A stretch of DNA of 64,000 nucleotides from Vreelandella sulfidaeris. GTDB taxonomy: Bacteria; Pseudomonadota; Gammaproteobacteria; Pseudomonadales; Halomonadaceae. The notes under the pieces were generated by a model. That model ran no database searches. It worked only from the letters and a program-made list of their open reading frames with translations, and was not told the DNA's origin. Made by a program: the position numbers and the translations under genes. Where the stretch lies: contig AP019514.1 of NCBI GenBank assembly GCA_007182875.1, positions 2,294,001 to 2,358,000 on the forward strand, given 5' to 3'. This document shows positions 9,158-20,347 of the stretch, one piece after another; positions within the stretch are counted from its first letter, which is position 1, and each line of letters opens with the position of its first letter.

Positions 9158-10531
9158 CTACTCAGGGACTCCTCCTTGAGTTAGCACCGCTGGATCTAAC
9201 AATCGCTCTAACGTTTCTCGGTCTAGGTCGGTCTTCTCCTCCGCGACGTCAATAATAGGACGCCCTGCATGATACGCCTCTTTAGCAATTGCTGCAGCGG
9301 CGTTATAACCAATCACCCCATTTAATGCCGTTACCAAAATGGGGTTCTTAGCTAGCGGCCCTTTCAGATTTTCTTCACGAACTTTAAAAGTAGCAATTGC
9401 GCGATCAGCCAACAGCCGAGCGGTATTGCTCATTAAGCTAATAGAGCTAAGGAGGTTGGTAGCCACTAGCGGCAGCATTACATTCAGCTGAAAATTGCCG
9501 CTTTGCCCGGCAATAGTAATCGCCGTGTCCATACCAATCACTTGTGCAGCCGCTTGGGCCGCTGACTCAGGAATCACAGGATTAACTTTTCCCGGCATAA
9601 TCGAGCTGCCGGGCTGCAATGCTTCAAGCTCAATTTCTCCTAACCCAGCCAGTGGCCCAGAATTCATCCAGCGCAAGTCATTAGCGATTTTCATAACCAC
9701 GCAGGCTAGACCTTTCAATTGCCCGGACAGCTCTACCGCAGCATCTTGGGAAGAAAGACTGGCAAAGAAGCTATCATTAGGCGTAAACATTAACCCCGTC
9801 TGCTCACTCAACTCCTGGGCAACCTGCTCAGCAAAACCGCTAGGCGCATTAATACCGGTGCCTACGGCGGTTCCGCCCTGCGCTAGTCGGCACAGCCTTT
9901 TCATTGCACTGTCAAAACGCTCTATGGCTTGATTAATCTGGCTCGACCAAGCGCCTAGCTCTTGATCCATGCGCAGCGGCATAGCATCCATTAAATGGGT
10001 ACGACCGGTTTTAACCACATGACTAAGTTCGCTGGCACGCTGATCAATAGTGTCACGCAGGTGCACCAGAGCCGGACGTAGGGACTCATGTAGCGCAATC
10101 GCTGCCGAGAGGTGAATCGCCGTTGGGATCACATCATTACTGGATTGCCCCATATTAACGTGGTCATTCGGCGTCACCTCTACGCCCTCACGGCTAGCCA
10201 ACGTTGCCAGCACCTCATTCACGTTCATGTTAGTGGAAGTGCCCGATCCGGTTTGAAATACGTCAATAGGAAAGTGATGGTCATGCTTACCCGTCAATAC
10301 TTCACGGGCCGCTTTTGGATTGCTTCGCCGCGTTCGCTATCAAGGCCTCTAACGTCTGGTTGGCGCGTGCAGCCGCTAGTTTGATGCGAGCAACCGCATG
10401 AATAAATGCCGGGGGCATCGGCGAATGCGAGACAGGAAATTATTAATTGCCCGTTGCGTCTGCGCGCCGTAAAGGGCATCTGCCGGCACTTCCAGTTCGC
10501 CAATACTGTCGCGTTCCATCCGTGTTGCCAT
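9158..10531 (-). CDS. fumC: Fumarate hydratase, class II
   Basis: TCA-cycle enzyme interconverting fumarate and malate, iron-independent homotetramer. Motifs are QTGSGTSTNMNVNEV, NDHVNMGQSSNDV, KTGRTHLMDAMP, the signature GSSIMPGKVNPVIPE and NLKGPLAKNP. Starting at MATRMERDSIGELEVPAD the gene is about 458 residues, normal for FumC. Frame changes near 10430 and 10310 break the N-terminal fifth. It faces away from the phasin gene, with a shared 380-base upstream region. Confidence 0.94.
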
Positions 10532-10726
10532 TGCTGTTACTCCTATTAAGGAAAAATAGTGCTACTTCTCTGAGCGCACCGCCGCCCTATCGTTCGCTAA
10601 CGATAACGTTACTACCTTCAAGTTAGTCGGTTCGGACACTAGGGTAAATGTGATCGCTCGGCCTGTGAGCTATTAGCCGCCATAAGCCAGCCAAGTCATA
10701 TATCAATAAAAGCAAAAAGCGGAATG

Positions 10727-10755
10727 TTGCACTGCACAAAAACAGCTGCTATGCT
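10727..10755 (+). promoter_or_regulatory. Sigma-70 promoter upstream of the phasin gene, with TGC-rich dyad
   Basis: TTGCAC (10727-10732), a 17-base spacer and TATGCT (10750-10755). The -35 box is part of TGCACTGCA, a palindrome around one central base. It resembles the TGC-rich targets reported for PHA-responsive repressors of the PhaR type, so PHA-dependent repression is plausible but inferred. Confidence 0.55.
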
Positions 10756-10829
10756 GCACCGCAAGATGGCTTAAAAGCTCCTCATTCAACAAGCAGCACC
10801 CATCACAGGATAGCTGCTTCTGGCAAACG

Positions 10830-10871
10830 TTTTTGAAAATAAGTTTTTGAAAATAAGGTTTTGAAAACACG
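10830..10871 (+). repeat. 14-bp tandem repeat in the phasin leader
   Basis: TTTTTGAAAATAAG occurs twice in direct succession and a third time as GTTTTGAAAACACG. It lies between the promoter and the ribosome-binding site of the phasin gene. Confidence 0.7.
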
Positions 10872-10909
10872 GTTTTGCCAATATTGATGCAACCCTGGAG
10901 GGTATATAA

Positions 10910-11282
10910 ATGCGTACATTAAATACTAACGAAATGACACAGCAGTTTGATAATATGTTTATGGCACCAGCACGTGCCTATATGGCTTTGAGCGTTGATT
11001 ACACTGAAAAATGATCAATGCTCAAATGGACGCTAGCAAAGCCTATTTCGATACGGGTGTTGCCCAGATGCGTCAGGTAATGAACGTTAAAGATGCAGAA
11101 GGCCTACGCAGCTATATGGAAAGCCAGCAAAAAGTAGCGAAGGGAATTGGCTGAGCGTGCAAAGGCGATGCAGATAAAGTTGTTTCTCTGCAGCAGGATT
11201 TTATCCAGAAAAGCCAAAAATCACTGAAGATAACGTCAAGCAAGCGCAAACTGCAGCTAACAAAATGAGCAAAACAGCTTAA
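10910..11282 (+). CDS. Phasin family protein (polyhydroxyalkanoate granule-associated)
   Basis: Small, non-enzymatic protein expected to coat PHA granules. The start MRTLNTNEMTQQFDNMFMAPA follows a good GGAGGG ribosome-binding site. The gene is in three frames (changes near 11010, 11147 and 11220); joined, it gives about 123 residues of amphipathic, Ala/Gln/Lys-rich helix including MDASKAYFDTGVAQMRQVM and VVSLQQDFIQKSQK, and ends NKMSKTA. Size, composition and spacing of AQM/QQ motifs fit the short Halomonas-type phasins. Because of the breaks, no single long reading frame shows it. Confidence 0.78.
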
Positions 11283-11315
11283 TTACTTATTAAGTAAGCA
11301 AGCTGGTAAGCATAA

Positions 11316-11348
11316 AACGCCACCGCTGGCCCTGCCAGCGGTGGCGTT
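11316..11348 (+). terminator. Terminator between phasin and hda
   Basis: AACGCCACCGCTGG, loop CCCTG, CCAGCGGTGGCGTT. Strong stem with short A and T flanks, so it can serve both converging genes. Confidence 0.8.
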
Positions 11349-11375
11349 CTAACCTCTACCAATTGAGAGCAGATT

Positions 11376-12062
11376 TCACAAAGGAATTGTCAGCTTACGC
11401 TTGGCCGACAGTGACGCTTTATCAAGTATTTCCACTGCGCGGCATAGCTCGCCTAATTCGCGCGGGCCACGATGCAAGATATAACGGCCAACGTCATCGG
11501 GTAGTTGCATTCCTCTCACGCTGGCTCGCAGCTTTAGAGCTGCCAAGCGCTCATCGTCATCGTCTAAAGGGTGAACATGAAAAGTAACGCCCCAGGTCAA
11601 GCGCGACGCTAAGTCAGGCAGCACCACATTTAATTGGCGTGGCGAAGCACTGGCGGCAATCACCAGTTTTTGCCCGCATCCCTTAATCGATTAAAAGCGT
11701 GAAACAGCGCCTCTTCCCAGCGTTTACGCCCAATGACGCACTCTAAATCGTCAATGGCGACCAGATCCAAGCGCTCGATATCTTCCAGCATTAACGGCGG
11801 AAAGTGGCCTAAGTCATTCAGCGGTAAATAAAGTGCACGCTTGTCAGCGTCTGACGCTGCGTGGCAGGCCGCTTGAAGCAGATGACTACGGCCCACGCCA
11901 GGGGCACCCCATAAGTAAATAAACTGCTCCCCCCTCAGCGCTTAATTGCTGGGTAATCCTTTCTAACAGTGGCGCATTTGTTCGTGCAACAAAGTAATTA
12001 TCGAAGGTTGCGTCGTCACGTAGACCTATTCCCAATGGAAGTTGTGCCGGTACTCGGCTCAT
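11376..12062 (-). CDS. hda: DnaA regulatory inactivator Hda
   Basis: DnaA-like AAA+ protein that with the sliding clamp promotes hydrolysis of DnaA-ATP and so prevents re-initiation. The N-terminal clamp-binding motif is QLPLGIGL. It is followed by FDNYFVARTNAPLLERI, a P-loop region WGAPGVGRSHLLQA, Walker B LVAIDDLECV, and the sensor/arginine region RLTWGVTF and LPDDVGRYILHR. Joined over frame changes near 11680 and 11920 it is about 229 residues. The start MSRVPAQ is placed by homology. The frame continues upstream into the PerM gene without a stop, which I attribute to a G-run error near 12070. Confidence 0.92.
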
Positions 12063-13201
12063 GATGACTCCCCCTAGATCTCTACGACTATGCTCATCCT
12101 GACCTAACTCATCACGGTACGTAGAACCGACTTCAATTATTGTCGTTTGCTTATCGCTATTTTGGTCGTTATACAGCTCACTGTGCTGATAGCGAATTTT
12201 TACTTCTTTAAGCAGCACGAGGATTACGGCGGCAACTGGCAGCGCCAGCAACACACCGTTAATCCAAATAGATTTCCGCCCGCTAGCACAGCAAAATGAC
12301 CGCGACCGGGTGCAGGCCAATTTTATCGCCCAGTAACTTTGGCTGCAGAATCACACTCTCGGCCATTTGACCAATACTAAATACCACGATGACCCCCTAG
12401 CACTGCCCACCAAGTCGCGTATTGGAACAGGGCCACAACAAGTGCAATCACCAAGCCAACGATAAAGCCTAAGAAAGGGACAATACTCACTAATCCTGAT
12501 ACAAAACCAATCAACAGACCAAAATTAAGCCCCATGAGCGTCAAACCTACCGCATAAATAATTCCTAAACACAACATTACCAACAATTGCCCGCGCAAAA
12601 CGATGACAGTACTTCATCGCAGCGGCGTGCTAAGCGAAAAGTATCGTCAGCCCACTGACGCGGTACCAAGTTGGCAATATTATCGAGCAGACGATTCCAG
12701 TCCAACAACAAATAAAAGGTGACGACGGGTATCAGCGCCACGTAGGTGATCCAGGATACAAAAGCCATGCCGGAACGGCCAATTTGTCCTAACGCCTGGG
12801 CTAAGTAGCCGCCAGCATCGCGCCAGTTTTCGACCAGCGTTTCACGTGCATTGGTTAACTCTATGGACAAATCATAACCTGTCCACTCTTGCACCTGGGG
12901 AGCGAGTGTATTTTCTACCCAATTAAAAATCCCAGGGATGGCCTCTCCCAGTTGTTTAAGTTGCTGGACGAGCAATGGAATCAGTATCAGCAAGCTCACC
13001 ACGAGAACAATTAGCAGTACTAAAACACGCTACTCACCGCAAGTGGCCGATTCATACCCCAGCGCTGAAACTGGTTGGTTAGCGGGTCGGCTAAATAAGC
13101 GAGAATCATCCCGGCAATAAAAGGCATTAGTACCGCGTCTAACAAATAAATTAAACCGCCAATCACCACCAAAATAGGACACCCCACCAAGAATTACGCA
13201 T
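12059..13201 (-). CDS. AI-2E/PerM family permease
   Basis: Multi-spanning inner-membrane protein of the PerM/YdiK (AI-2 exporter-like) family, about 380 residues. The start MRNSWWGVLF leads (one T missing near 13170) into LVVIGGLIYLLDAVLMPFIAGMILAYLADPL. Later come ALIPVVTFYLLLDWNRL, the family signature region and SGLVSIVPFLGFIVGLVIALVVA. The C-terminus is charged. Four or more frame changes are present. With one G fewer in the run near 12070 the gene ends DLGESS with a TGA overlapping the hda ATG, a typical coupled arrangement. PerM next to Hda is common in gammaproteobacteria. The transported substrate is not known. Confidence 0.85.
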
Positions 13202-13446
13202 AGTTCTCTCTCAAACGTGGATTTAACCCGGCTATTTTCACTTATCGCTGCTGGCTTTCTCATTACTATTGGTTTTACTTATCCCTACTATGCCGGATAT
13301 AAGCAAAATTCGCTCGTAAGCTTTACATCATGTTTGACGGCGATGCGGCCTGCGCCGCTGAGTGTTACAATCCGCTTCAGTTATCGCCCAGCACTGGCCA
13401 TGTCGCCAGCACTATCAGCACCGCTATTTGCTTCACAGGATCTGTC
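13202..13446. promoter_or_regulatory. Divergent promoter region between the PerM gene and purM
   Basis: 245 bases between divergent starts, so both genes must be transcribed from here. TTGACG (13334-13339) is a possible -35 element toward purM, but no well-spaced -10 element stands out. I see no purine riboswitch. Confidence 0.4.
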
Positions 13447-14512
13447 ATGACCGAGACCTCCTCTTCTTCGGCTACTCCTTCCCTCAGCTATAAGGACGCA
13501 GGCGTCGATATTGATGCCGGTAACGCCCTGGTTGACCGCATTAAACACGTTGCCAAACGCACGACTCGCCAGAGTAATGGGCGGACTTGGCGGATTCGGT
13601 GCACTATGTGAAATACCGGCGGGCTATCGACAACCCGTTCTTGTCTCGGGTACCGATGGCGTCGGCACCAAGCTGCGTCTCGCGATGGATCTGGGCAAGC
13701 ACGACACGATTGGTATTGATTTAGTCGCTATGTGTGTCAACGACTTGATCGTGGCCGGCGCCGAACCGCTGCTGTTTCTTGACTACTATGCCACGGGTAA
13801 GCTCGATGTGGATATTGCTGCCGACGTTGTCACTGGCATTGGCACAGGCTGTGAACTGGCTGGCTGCGCCCTAGTCGGTGGCGAAACCGCAGAAATGCCG
13901 GGTATGTACGAAGGCAGCGACTATGATTTAGCAGGGTTCTGCGTTGGAGTCGTTGAAAAAGCAGATATTTTAGATGGCAGCAAAGTAGCCGAAGGTGACG
14001 TAATACTGGGGCTTGCATCATCGGGACCGCACTCGAACGGCTATTCGTTGATTCGTAAAATTCTCGAGGTCAGCAATGCCTCTCTGGAGACGGATATTGC
14101 CGGCAAGACCCTTGGCGATGCACTCATGGCGCCTACTCGGATCTATGTTAAATCCTTGCTCTCCTTAATGCGCGGAAGCGATATTACCGTACACGCACTA
14201 TCGCATATTACCGGTGGGGGCTTGCTTGAAAATATACCCCGCGTACTGCCGGATGATCTCGCTGCCCATATTGATATTAGCAGCTGGCAGCGACCTGCCG
14301 TGTTTGATTGGTTACAAACCCATGGCAATGTCAATGAAACCGAAATGCACCGCGTGCTTAACTGCGGTATTGGCATGGTGGTGGTGGTGCCGCAACATCA
14401 AGCTGAGCAGGCAATGGCTCACCTGGAAGCAGAAGGCGAATCTGTTTACCGCCTTGGCCAGATCATCAAGCGCCAAGAGGAATCTGTTATTTTGGAGAAC
14501 CTCCCGGCATGA
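13447..14512 (+). CDS. purM: Phosphoribosylformylglycinamidine cyclo-ligase (AIR synthetase)
   Basis: Fifth step of purine synthesis, closing the imidazole ring with ATP. The N-terminal [12 protein letters not shown] motif, [51 protein letters not shown] and [16 protein letters not shown] are all characteristic. Length is about 355 residues. The frame changes near 13565 in the [14 protein letters not shown] region. It overlaps purN by four bases (ATGA), so the two are translationally coupled. Confidence 0.95.
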
Positions 14513-15261
14513 CCAATACGGACTATCAAAGCGATACTATTAAGGACGTGACGCCAGAGCCTCTCGGTGCACGCCGCATCGTGGTACTTGTTTCAGGTAA
14601 CGGCAGTAATCTACAAGCGCTAATTGATGCCCAGTCACATGACCGTTTAGGCGGCGGTGAAATTGTCGCAGTTATCTCCAACGTCGTTGATGCCTACGGG
14701 TTAAAGCGCGCCCACGAAGCAGGCATTGAGGCAGTAGCCTTACCCCATAACGAGTATGATAGCCGCGAAGCCTATGATGGTGCACTGATCAAGGTCATCG
14801 AACGTCATGAACCAGACCTTATTGTCCTGGCAGGCTTTATGCGTATTTTGACGCCTCGCTTTGTGCAGCGCTTTTGGGTCGCATGCTGAATATCCACCCT
14901 TCTCTGCTACCGGAGTATCAGGGACTAAATACGCACGCCCGTGCTCTGGCAGCGGGAGTCACAAGTCACGGTTGCAGCGTCCACTTTGTAACGGAAGAGT
15001 TGGATGGCGGCCCAGTAGTGCTGCAAGCTGAGCTGCAGGTCAGCCCTGACGACACAGTGGAAACACTGCAGAAAAAGTTCGCTCTCGCGAACACCTGATC
15101 TATCCGATTGCTGTGCAATGGTTTTAGAAGGAAGGCTGCAGTTTAGCGCCGAGGGCGCGAAGATGGACGGCCATTTGCTGCCTGCATATGGAATGCGCCT
15201 TTCTCACGCCGATGCCGCTGAAGAGCTTGACGAAGATCTGGATGACGAACTTCAAGATTAA
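14509..15261 (+). CDS. purN: Phosphoribosylglycinamide formyltransferase
   Basis: Formylates GAR with 10-formyl-THF (third step of purine synthesis). Visible are [27 protein letters not shown], the folate-site stretch [17 protein letters not shown], the catalytic [20 protein letters not shown] region and [10 protein letters not shown]. Frame changes near 14877 and 15087 break the C-terminal half. Joined, the protein is about 250 residues with a short N-terminal extension ([18 protein letters not shown]) and an acidic C-terminal tail ([13 protein letters not shown]). Confidence 0.95.
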
Positions 15262-15295
15262 CAGCACTTTATAAGTAACTATGACAGTCTGAAGC

Positions 15296-15334
15296 AAAAA
15301 GCCTGACGGTGTTTACAATACCGTCAGGCTTTTT
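15296..15334. terminator. Bidirectional terminator between purN and dcd
   Basis: AAAAAGCCTGACGGT, a nine-base loop and ACCGTCAGGCTTTTT. Flanked by A-tract and T-tract, so it works for both converging genes. Confidence 0.92.
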
Positions 15335-15385
15335 CAATTGTCCGCAACCTCAGTTGATCTCAATTAAGCACAAGCAGCTAATGGC

Positions 15386-15951
15386 TTAGGTACGCGGCAA
15401 AGTGACACCGCGCTGCCCCATGTACTTTCCACCTCGGTCTTTATAAGAGGTTTCGCACACTTCATCGGATTCTAAAAACAGCATTTGCGCGACGCCTTCA
15501 TGGGCATAGATTTTCGCGGGCAGATTGGTGGTGTTAGAGAATTCCAATGTCACGTGCCCTTCCCACTCCGGCTCTAGTGGGGTGACATTAACAATAATGC
15601 CACAACGAGCGTAGGTGGATTTCCCCAGGCAAATAGTGAGCACATTACGTGGAATACGGAAGTACTCTACGGTTCGCGCCAATGCGAAAGAATTTGGTGG
15701 AATGATGCATACATCGCCTTTTATATCGACGAAACTTTTGCATCAAACGCTTTGGGGTCAACAATCGCCGAGTGAATATTGGTGAAGACTTTGAATTCAT
15801 CCGAGCAGCGCACGTCGTAGCCATAACTTGAAGTGCCGTAAGAAATAACACGCTGATCATTCACATAGCGCACTTGCTCGGCTTCAAAAGGCTCAATCAT
15901 TGCGTCGCTTTTAGCCATACGACGAATCCAATTATCAGATTTGATACTCAT
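15386..15951 (-). CDS. dcd: dCTP deaminase
   Basis: Deaminates dCTP to dUTP, the main dTMP source in gammaproteobacteria. [13 protein letters not shown] begins the 188-residue protein. [20 protein letters not shown] and the catalytic region [26 protein letters not shown] are diagnostic. One frame change near 15735. It starts about a dozen bases after the mrp stop, so the two are probably cotranscribed. Confidence 0.95.
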
Positions 15952-15962
15952 TTATTTCGTTA

Positions 15963-16761
15963 TCACTCGCTAAAGGAAATAGTAGGGCCATCGCCTTGGC
16001 TCGCACTTACCGCTTCAGCGACTTTTGGGCAATCGTAGCAAAGGTTTGGCTTACCGCACTGTCAGGTTCAGACACCACGCTCGGGCGACCAGAATCCGTC
16101 AGCTCGCGAATAGAGAGCGTCAACGGCAACCGCCCAAGCACTTGTGTCTCATATTCTTGCGCAATGCTATCACCGCCGCCAGTGCCAAAATAGCGGCCTC
16201 ATGACCACAATTCTCGCAGTGATAGAGGCTCATATTTTCAACCACGCCGAGCACCGGAACATTCACCTTGCGGAACATTTCGATCCCTTTACGGGCATCT
16301 AATAGCGCAATATCCTGTGGCGTCGTTACAATCACGGCACCTGATACCGGCACTTTCTGGGCCAGCGTAAGTTGAATATCACCGGTGCCTGGGGGCATAT
16401 CGATCAGCAGGAAATCGAGATTATCCCACTGGGTTTGGGTTAGCATTTGCTGGAAAGCCCCACCACCATTGGGCCGCGCCAAACCATGGGCTCGCGGGTA
16501 TTGACCATAAACGCCATCGACATGGCTTGAATGCCATGGGCCTGAAGTGGCAGAAATTTCTCATTCCCCTGCCGCTTGTGGACGCACACCCTCTTTAACG
16601 CCGAGCATTTGTGCCTGGCTAGGCCCATAGATATCTGCATCGAGGACGCCCACTCGGTAACCTTGTGCCGATAGCGCCAACGCCAAGTTCACGGTGACGG
16701 TGGACTTACCCACGCCCCCCTTGCCCGATGCCACTGCAATTATGTGCTTAACACCATCCAT
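15963..16761 (-). CDS. mrp: Mrp/ApbC family iron-sulfur carrier ATPase
   Basis: P-loop ATPase that binds and transfers Fe-S clusters. Motifs are the deviant Walker [57 protein letters not shown] and the cluster-binding CxxC in YHCENCGHE. Length is about 266 residues, lacking the N-terminal DUF59-type domain of longer homologues. Frame changes near 16570, 16465, 16190 and 16020; restoring one A at the last gives the end [15 protein letters not shown]. Confidence 0.92.
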
Positions 16762-16919
16762 TTAACGGCACTCCTCGTTTAAGCGCTTAGTGACTGAATT
16801 AACGTTGAGTGAATGATACTCCTCGGGGCTGCAATCATAAACCAACGACAAAAAGCGGATGCCAGCTCCCTGACATCCGCCCTCATCATTTCAACGTTAA
16901 CGCATTATCGACTGAGCTC

Positions 16920-18149
16920 TTAGCCAGCGTTTTGCTGCTCTTGCTCACTGCCACCATCGCTATCATTGGCACTTTCATCGGATGAATTCGAATTTGAAGA
17001 ATCCGTACTTGAAGAGCTCTCTTCTGCTGAGTCTTCTACAGAGTCACTGCCCTGTGAAGAACCGCCCTGTGAAGCACTGCTCTGAGAAGAACTGCTCTGC
17101 GTGGATGAGGTGGTATCACTCACGTCTTGTTCTGCGTCAGCCAAGCGGCTATCTAGCGCCGAAAGTTCATCGCGCCATTCACCCAGCTGGCTCTCTAAAC
17201 GCTCCAACTGGTTTTCACGCTCTTCGATGTCATTTTCAACCTTTGACACTTCTTCACGGCCCATGTCCAGAGCGACCATGACATCATCCAGCTCGCCACG
17301 TACCTGGCTTAAACTCTCCTCTTCCTCTTCGCGTAACGCTGTTAGCGAATCAACATCACTTTGAAGTTCATCGCGCTCACTGGTAAGTGATTCACGCTCA
17401 TTTTTAACTCATCCAACTCGCTTTGGACAGTCGAAGTTTCCTCTTCTATGCCGCTTAGCTGCTCGTTGGCTTGGCTGATCTGCTCTTCAAGCGAGGACAG
17501 CTCTTCTTCAGTGTTACTCAACTCTTCAACGGCCTGCTGACGCTGCTGCTCAGCTTCCTGACGCGCGGCTTCGGCTTCCTGACGGGCTTCTTCAGCACTC
17601 TGACGTGCTTCTTCTACTTGCTGAAGGGCACTTTCAGCCTCGTCAAGCGTACTGGTTATCTCATCGCGCTCTTCACGCAACGCAGTCATCTCATCTTCTG
17701 CGTTTGTAAGCTGCTCGTTAAGAGAAGCCACTTCTTCTTCTAATGCACTCCGCTCGGACTCAAGCGATTCTAGACTTGATTGAACATCACTGACATTGCC
17801 TTGGGCATTTTCAAGCGACGAGCGGGCCTCTTCCTGCTGCGCTTGCAAAGAAGCCATTTCTTCCTGCAGCGCGGCTAAGCTGGTCTCGGCTTCTTCAATT
17901 TCAGCGATACGCTGGCTCATTTGGCTATTGTCTTGCTCAGAGCTGGCAAGCTGTTCTTCTAAGCTATCAACCCGCTCTTGGCGAGAGCCTGCATTAGATT
18001 GCGCCATAATCGCCCAGATGACCGCAATGGCAGCGATGCCAGCAATCGCTTTTACCCGATTATCTTGAAAGAGGGTTTTCATACTCTGTTTTTGCCGGTT
18101 CCGGCTTGTTGGCTGGCGACTGATGATCCGAGTTATTTGCGTCTGACAT
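16920..18149 (-). CDS. Single-pass membrane protein with long coiled coil, function unknown
   Basis: I do not recognise a named family. A short hydrophilic N-terminus (MSDANNSDHQSPANKPEPAK) precedes one transmembrane helix (AIAGIAAIAVIWAIMA). About 300 residues of Glu/Gln/Ala-rich heptads follow (for example EEARQSAEEARQEAEAARQE), then a Ser/Asp/Glu-rich disordered tail. The protein therefore probably extends a rod from the inner membrane into the periplasm. The start at 18149 assumes one A too many in a run of five near 18090; otherwise translation begins at MKTLFQDN (18082). Another frame change lies near 17405. Confidence 0.75.
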
Positions 18150-18314
18150 TATGCGTTCCTCTATAGTCTAAGCACACGTTTGCCCAAGCTAGCGATGATC
18201 AGTTGCACATAATTAACTACGTTGTTAATGCGCTAACTGTGATTGATCTCCCTCTCAGCATACACAGCTCACTGTATCTAGCCAGCCTGTTTGTAAAAAC
18301 GTGTATAAATGTTT

Positions 18315-19276
18315 CTATAATGTAACTGCAAAATCAGCAAAGCTAAACATTTTTGACGACGTTGGATGTTTACCTTCGTTGAAGCCTGACGCCTGTCCAT
18401 CAAGAGCATCAAACCATGCAAGTGAGGTATGTAGCGACACCACACTACCCACTATAAGCAGCGTAGGCGGTTTAATGTGTCCCGCCAAGAAAGCATCTGG
18501 CAACGTCGAAAGCGAACCAACATGCGTTTGCTGTTGGCGGGTTGTCCCCTGTTCAATTAACGCGAGCGGAGTATCAGGCGCTAAGCCGTGTTTAATAAGC
18601 GCCTGGCTAATCACTTTTACACTTCCCAAGCCCATATAAAATACTAACGTCTGCCCTGGCCGCGCTAAGGCATCCCAATCAAGTTCGCACTCACCCTGCT
18701 GTAAATGGCCGGTCACAAAACGCACCGATTGCGCATGATCGCGATGGGTCAAAGGAATACCGGCGTAAGCAGCACACCCCGACGCAGCTGTCACTCCCGG
18801 GATTACTTCCACGCTCACTTGCGCGGCTACCAATGTCTCTAACTCTTCTCCGCCGCGCCCAAAAATAAATGGATCGCCGCCTTTTAGACGCACGACACGC
18901 TTACCCTGCTGAGCCCACTTCACTAACGCTTGATTAATGCCATCTTGTGGAACGCTGTGCAGTGAACGGGCTTTTCCTACATAAAATCGCTGCGCATGGA
19001 GGGTATATACGCAATAATCTCATCACTCACCAAGCGGTCATAGAGCACTACTTCGGCTGTCTGCAACCGTTTGTAAGCTTTCAGCGTCAATAACTCTGGG
19101 TCGCCCGGGCCTGCCCCCACTAAACTGACCAAGCCATATGGCTGAGACGTTTGCTCTTGTCGTTCTTCCAAGAAATCACCCCAGAAATAAAAGATTTTGG
19201 TAAACAATAAGTAATTAATTTTATCACTAAATGCCAACTGCTCCTCATCTATTGCAGAGAAATCAAATAAATGCAT
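18315..19276 (-). CDS. cobA: Uroporphyrinogen-III C-methyltransferase
   Basis: SAM-dependent methylation of uroporphyrinogen III to precorrin-2, the branch to siroheme and B12. Motifs are [74 protein letters not shown] and TLVFYMGL. The frame changes once near 18960 ([20 protein letters not shown]). About 47 residues precede the catalytic domain and do not look like the precorrin-2 dehydrogenase half of CysG; I cannot assign them. The gene stands alone. Confidence 0.92.
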
Positions 19277-19411
19277 ATATTAATAGAACAAACATATTCT
19301 AAAAAATATAAACATGGGTGACCTTGTCTGCAATGGCTTACATCTTGAATGCCAATTTAGCGCTAATCTTCACGGTCAAATTTAACTTGGCATTTGCTTG
19401 GAGATTCACGC

Positions 19412-20316
19412 ATGCCCGTGAATGATATAGACGCACCACAGCGAGTCAGTGTAGATACTTTAGTTCCTCGCATTCCTGGCGTAATCTTTCAATTCCACCG
19501 TAGTCATAACGGGCATATGCACTTCCCCCCTACCTTGAGGGCGGTGGCATGGCTCTCAAATATGTTGATCGTGATGTTCTCGCTCGTAATGCAGGGCAAC
19601 TCGTTGAGCAGCTAACTGGCAACGACCACCCCAAAGTAATGTCGGCGATTGAACATTCCGCACGCTGTATGCTGCCTCTTACAACACGTTTTAGGTTACC
19701 CATCCCCACCGGAAAGCCTCGATGGATCGCCGTTAGCGCACAGCCAGAGTCGGCACAGGACGGTGTCCAGTGGAACGGCATAATGATGGATATAAGCGAT
19801 CAAGTATCCGAAGAGCAGCGGCTTCGTAAACTGTGCGATACAGACCACCTAACTGAGTTACCCAATCGGCGAAAATTAATGGTGCATCTGACGAATGTCG
19901 CCTCACTCAGCACGCGTCACGGCACGCCACTCTCTATTATGATGATCGATATTGATCATTTTAAACGCCTGAATGACCGCTGGGGCCACCTGCATGGGGA
20001 TGAGGTGCTCAAGCAACTAGCGGCGCAAGCTCAAACGCTACTACGCTGTGAAGACATGATTGCCCGTTTAGGCGGAGAAGAGTTTATGGTAGTGCTGCCG
20101 CTCACACCGCTGCAGCAATGCCATAAACTTGCCGACCGATTACGCCAAGCCATCAGTGTACGAGACTTCGGTATGGGACCAGGCCAGGTGACGCTGAGTA
20201 TTGGGGTTGCCGAATACCGCTGCGGTGAACCCCTTACAAGCTTAATCGAGCGGGCCGACCAAGCGCTTTATAGTGCCAAGGACGTTGGCCGCGACTGCGT
20301 TTGCTTTCTACGCTAG
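19412..20316 (+). CDS. Diguanylate cyclase with N-terminal PAS domain
   Basis: Predicted to make cyclic di-GMP. Residues about 15-125 form a PAS-like sensor (GVIFQFHRSHNGHMHFP ... RWIAVSAQPES). Residues about 135-300 form a GGDEF domain with DHLTELPNRR, MMIDIDHFKRLNDRWGHLHGDEVL and an active GGEEF at RLGGEEFMVVLP. No transmembrane segment is seen, so it is cytoplasmic. One frame change near 19535. The ligand of the PAS domain is unknown. Confidence 0.88.
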
Positions 20317-20347
20317 AGAGTAATACCTAACTAGCAGGAGAATACCG

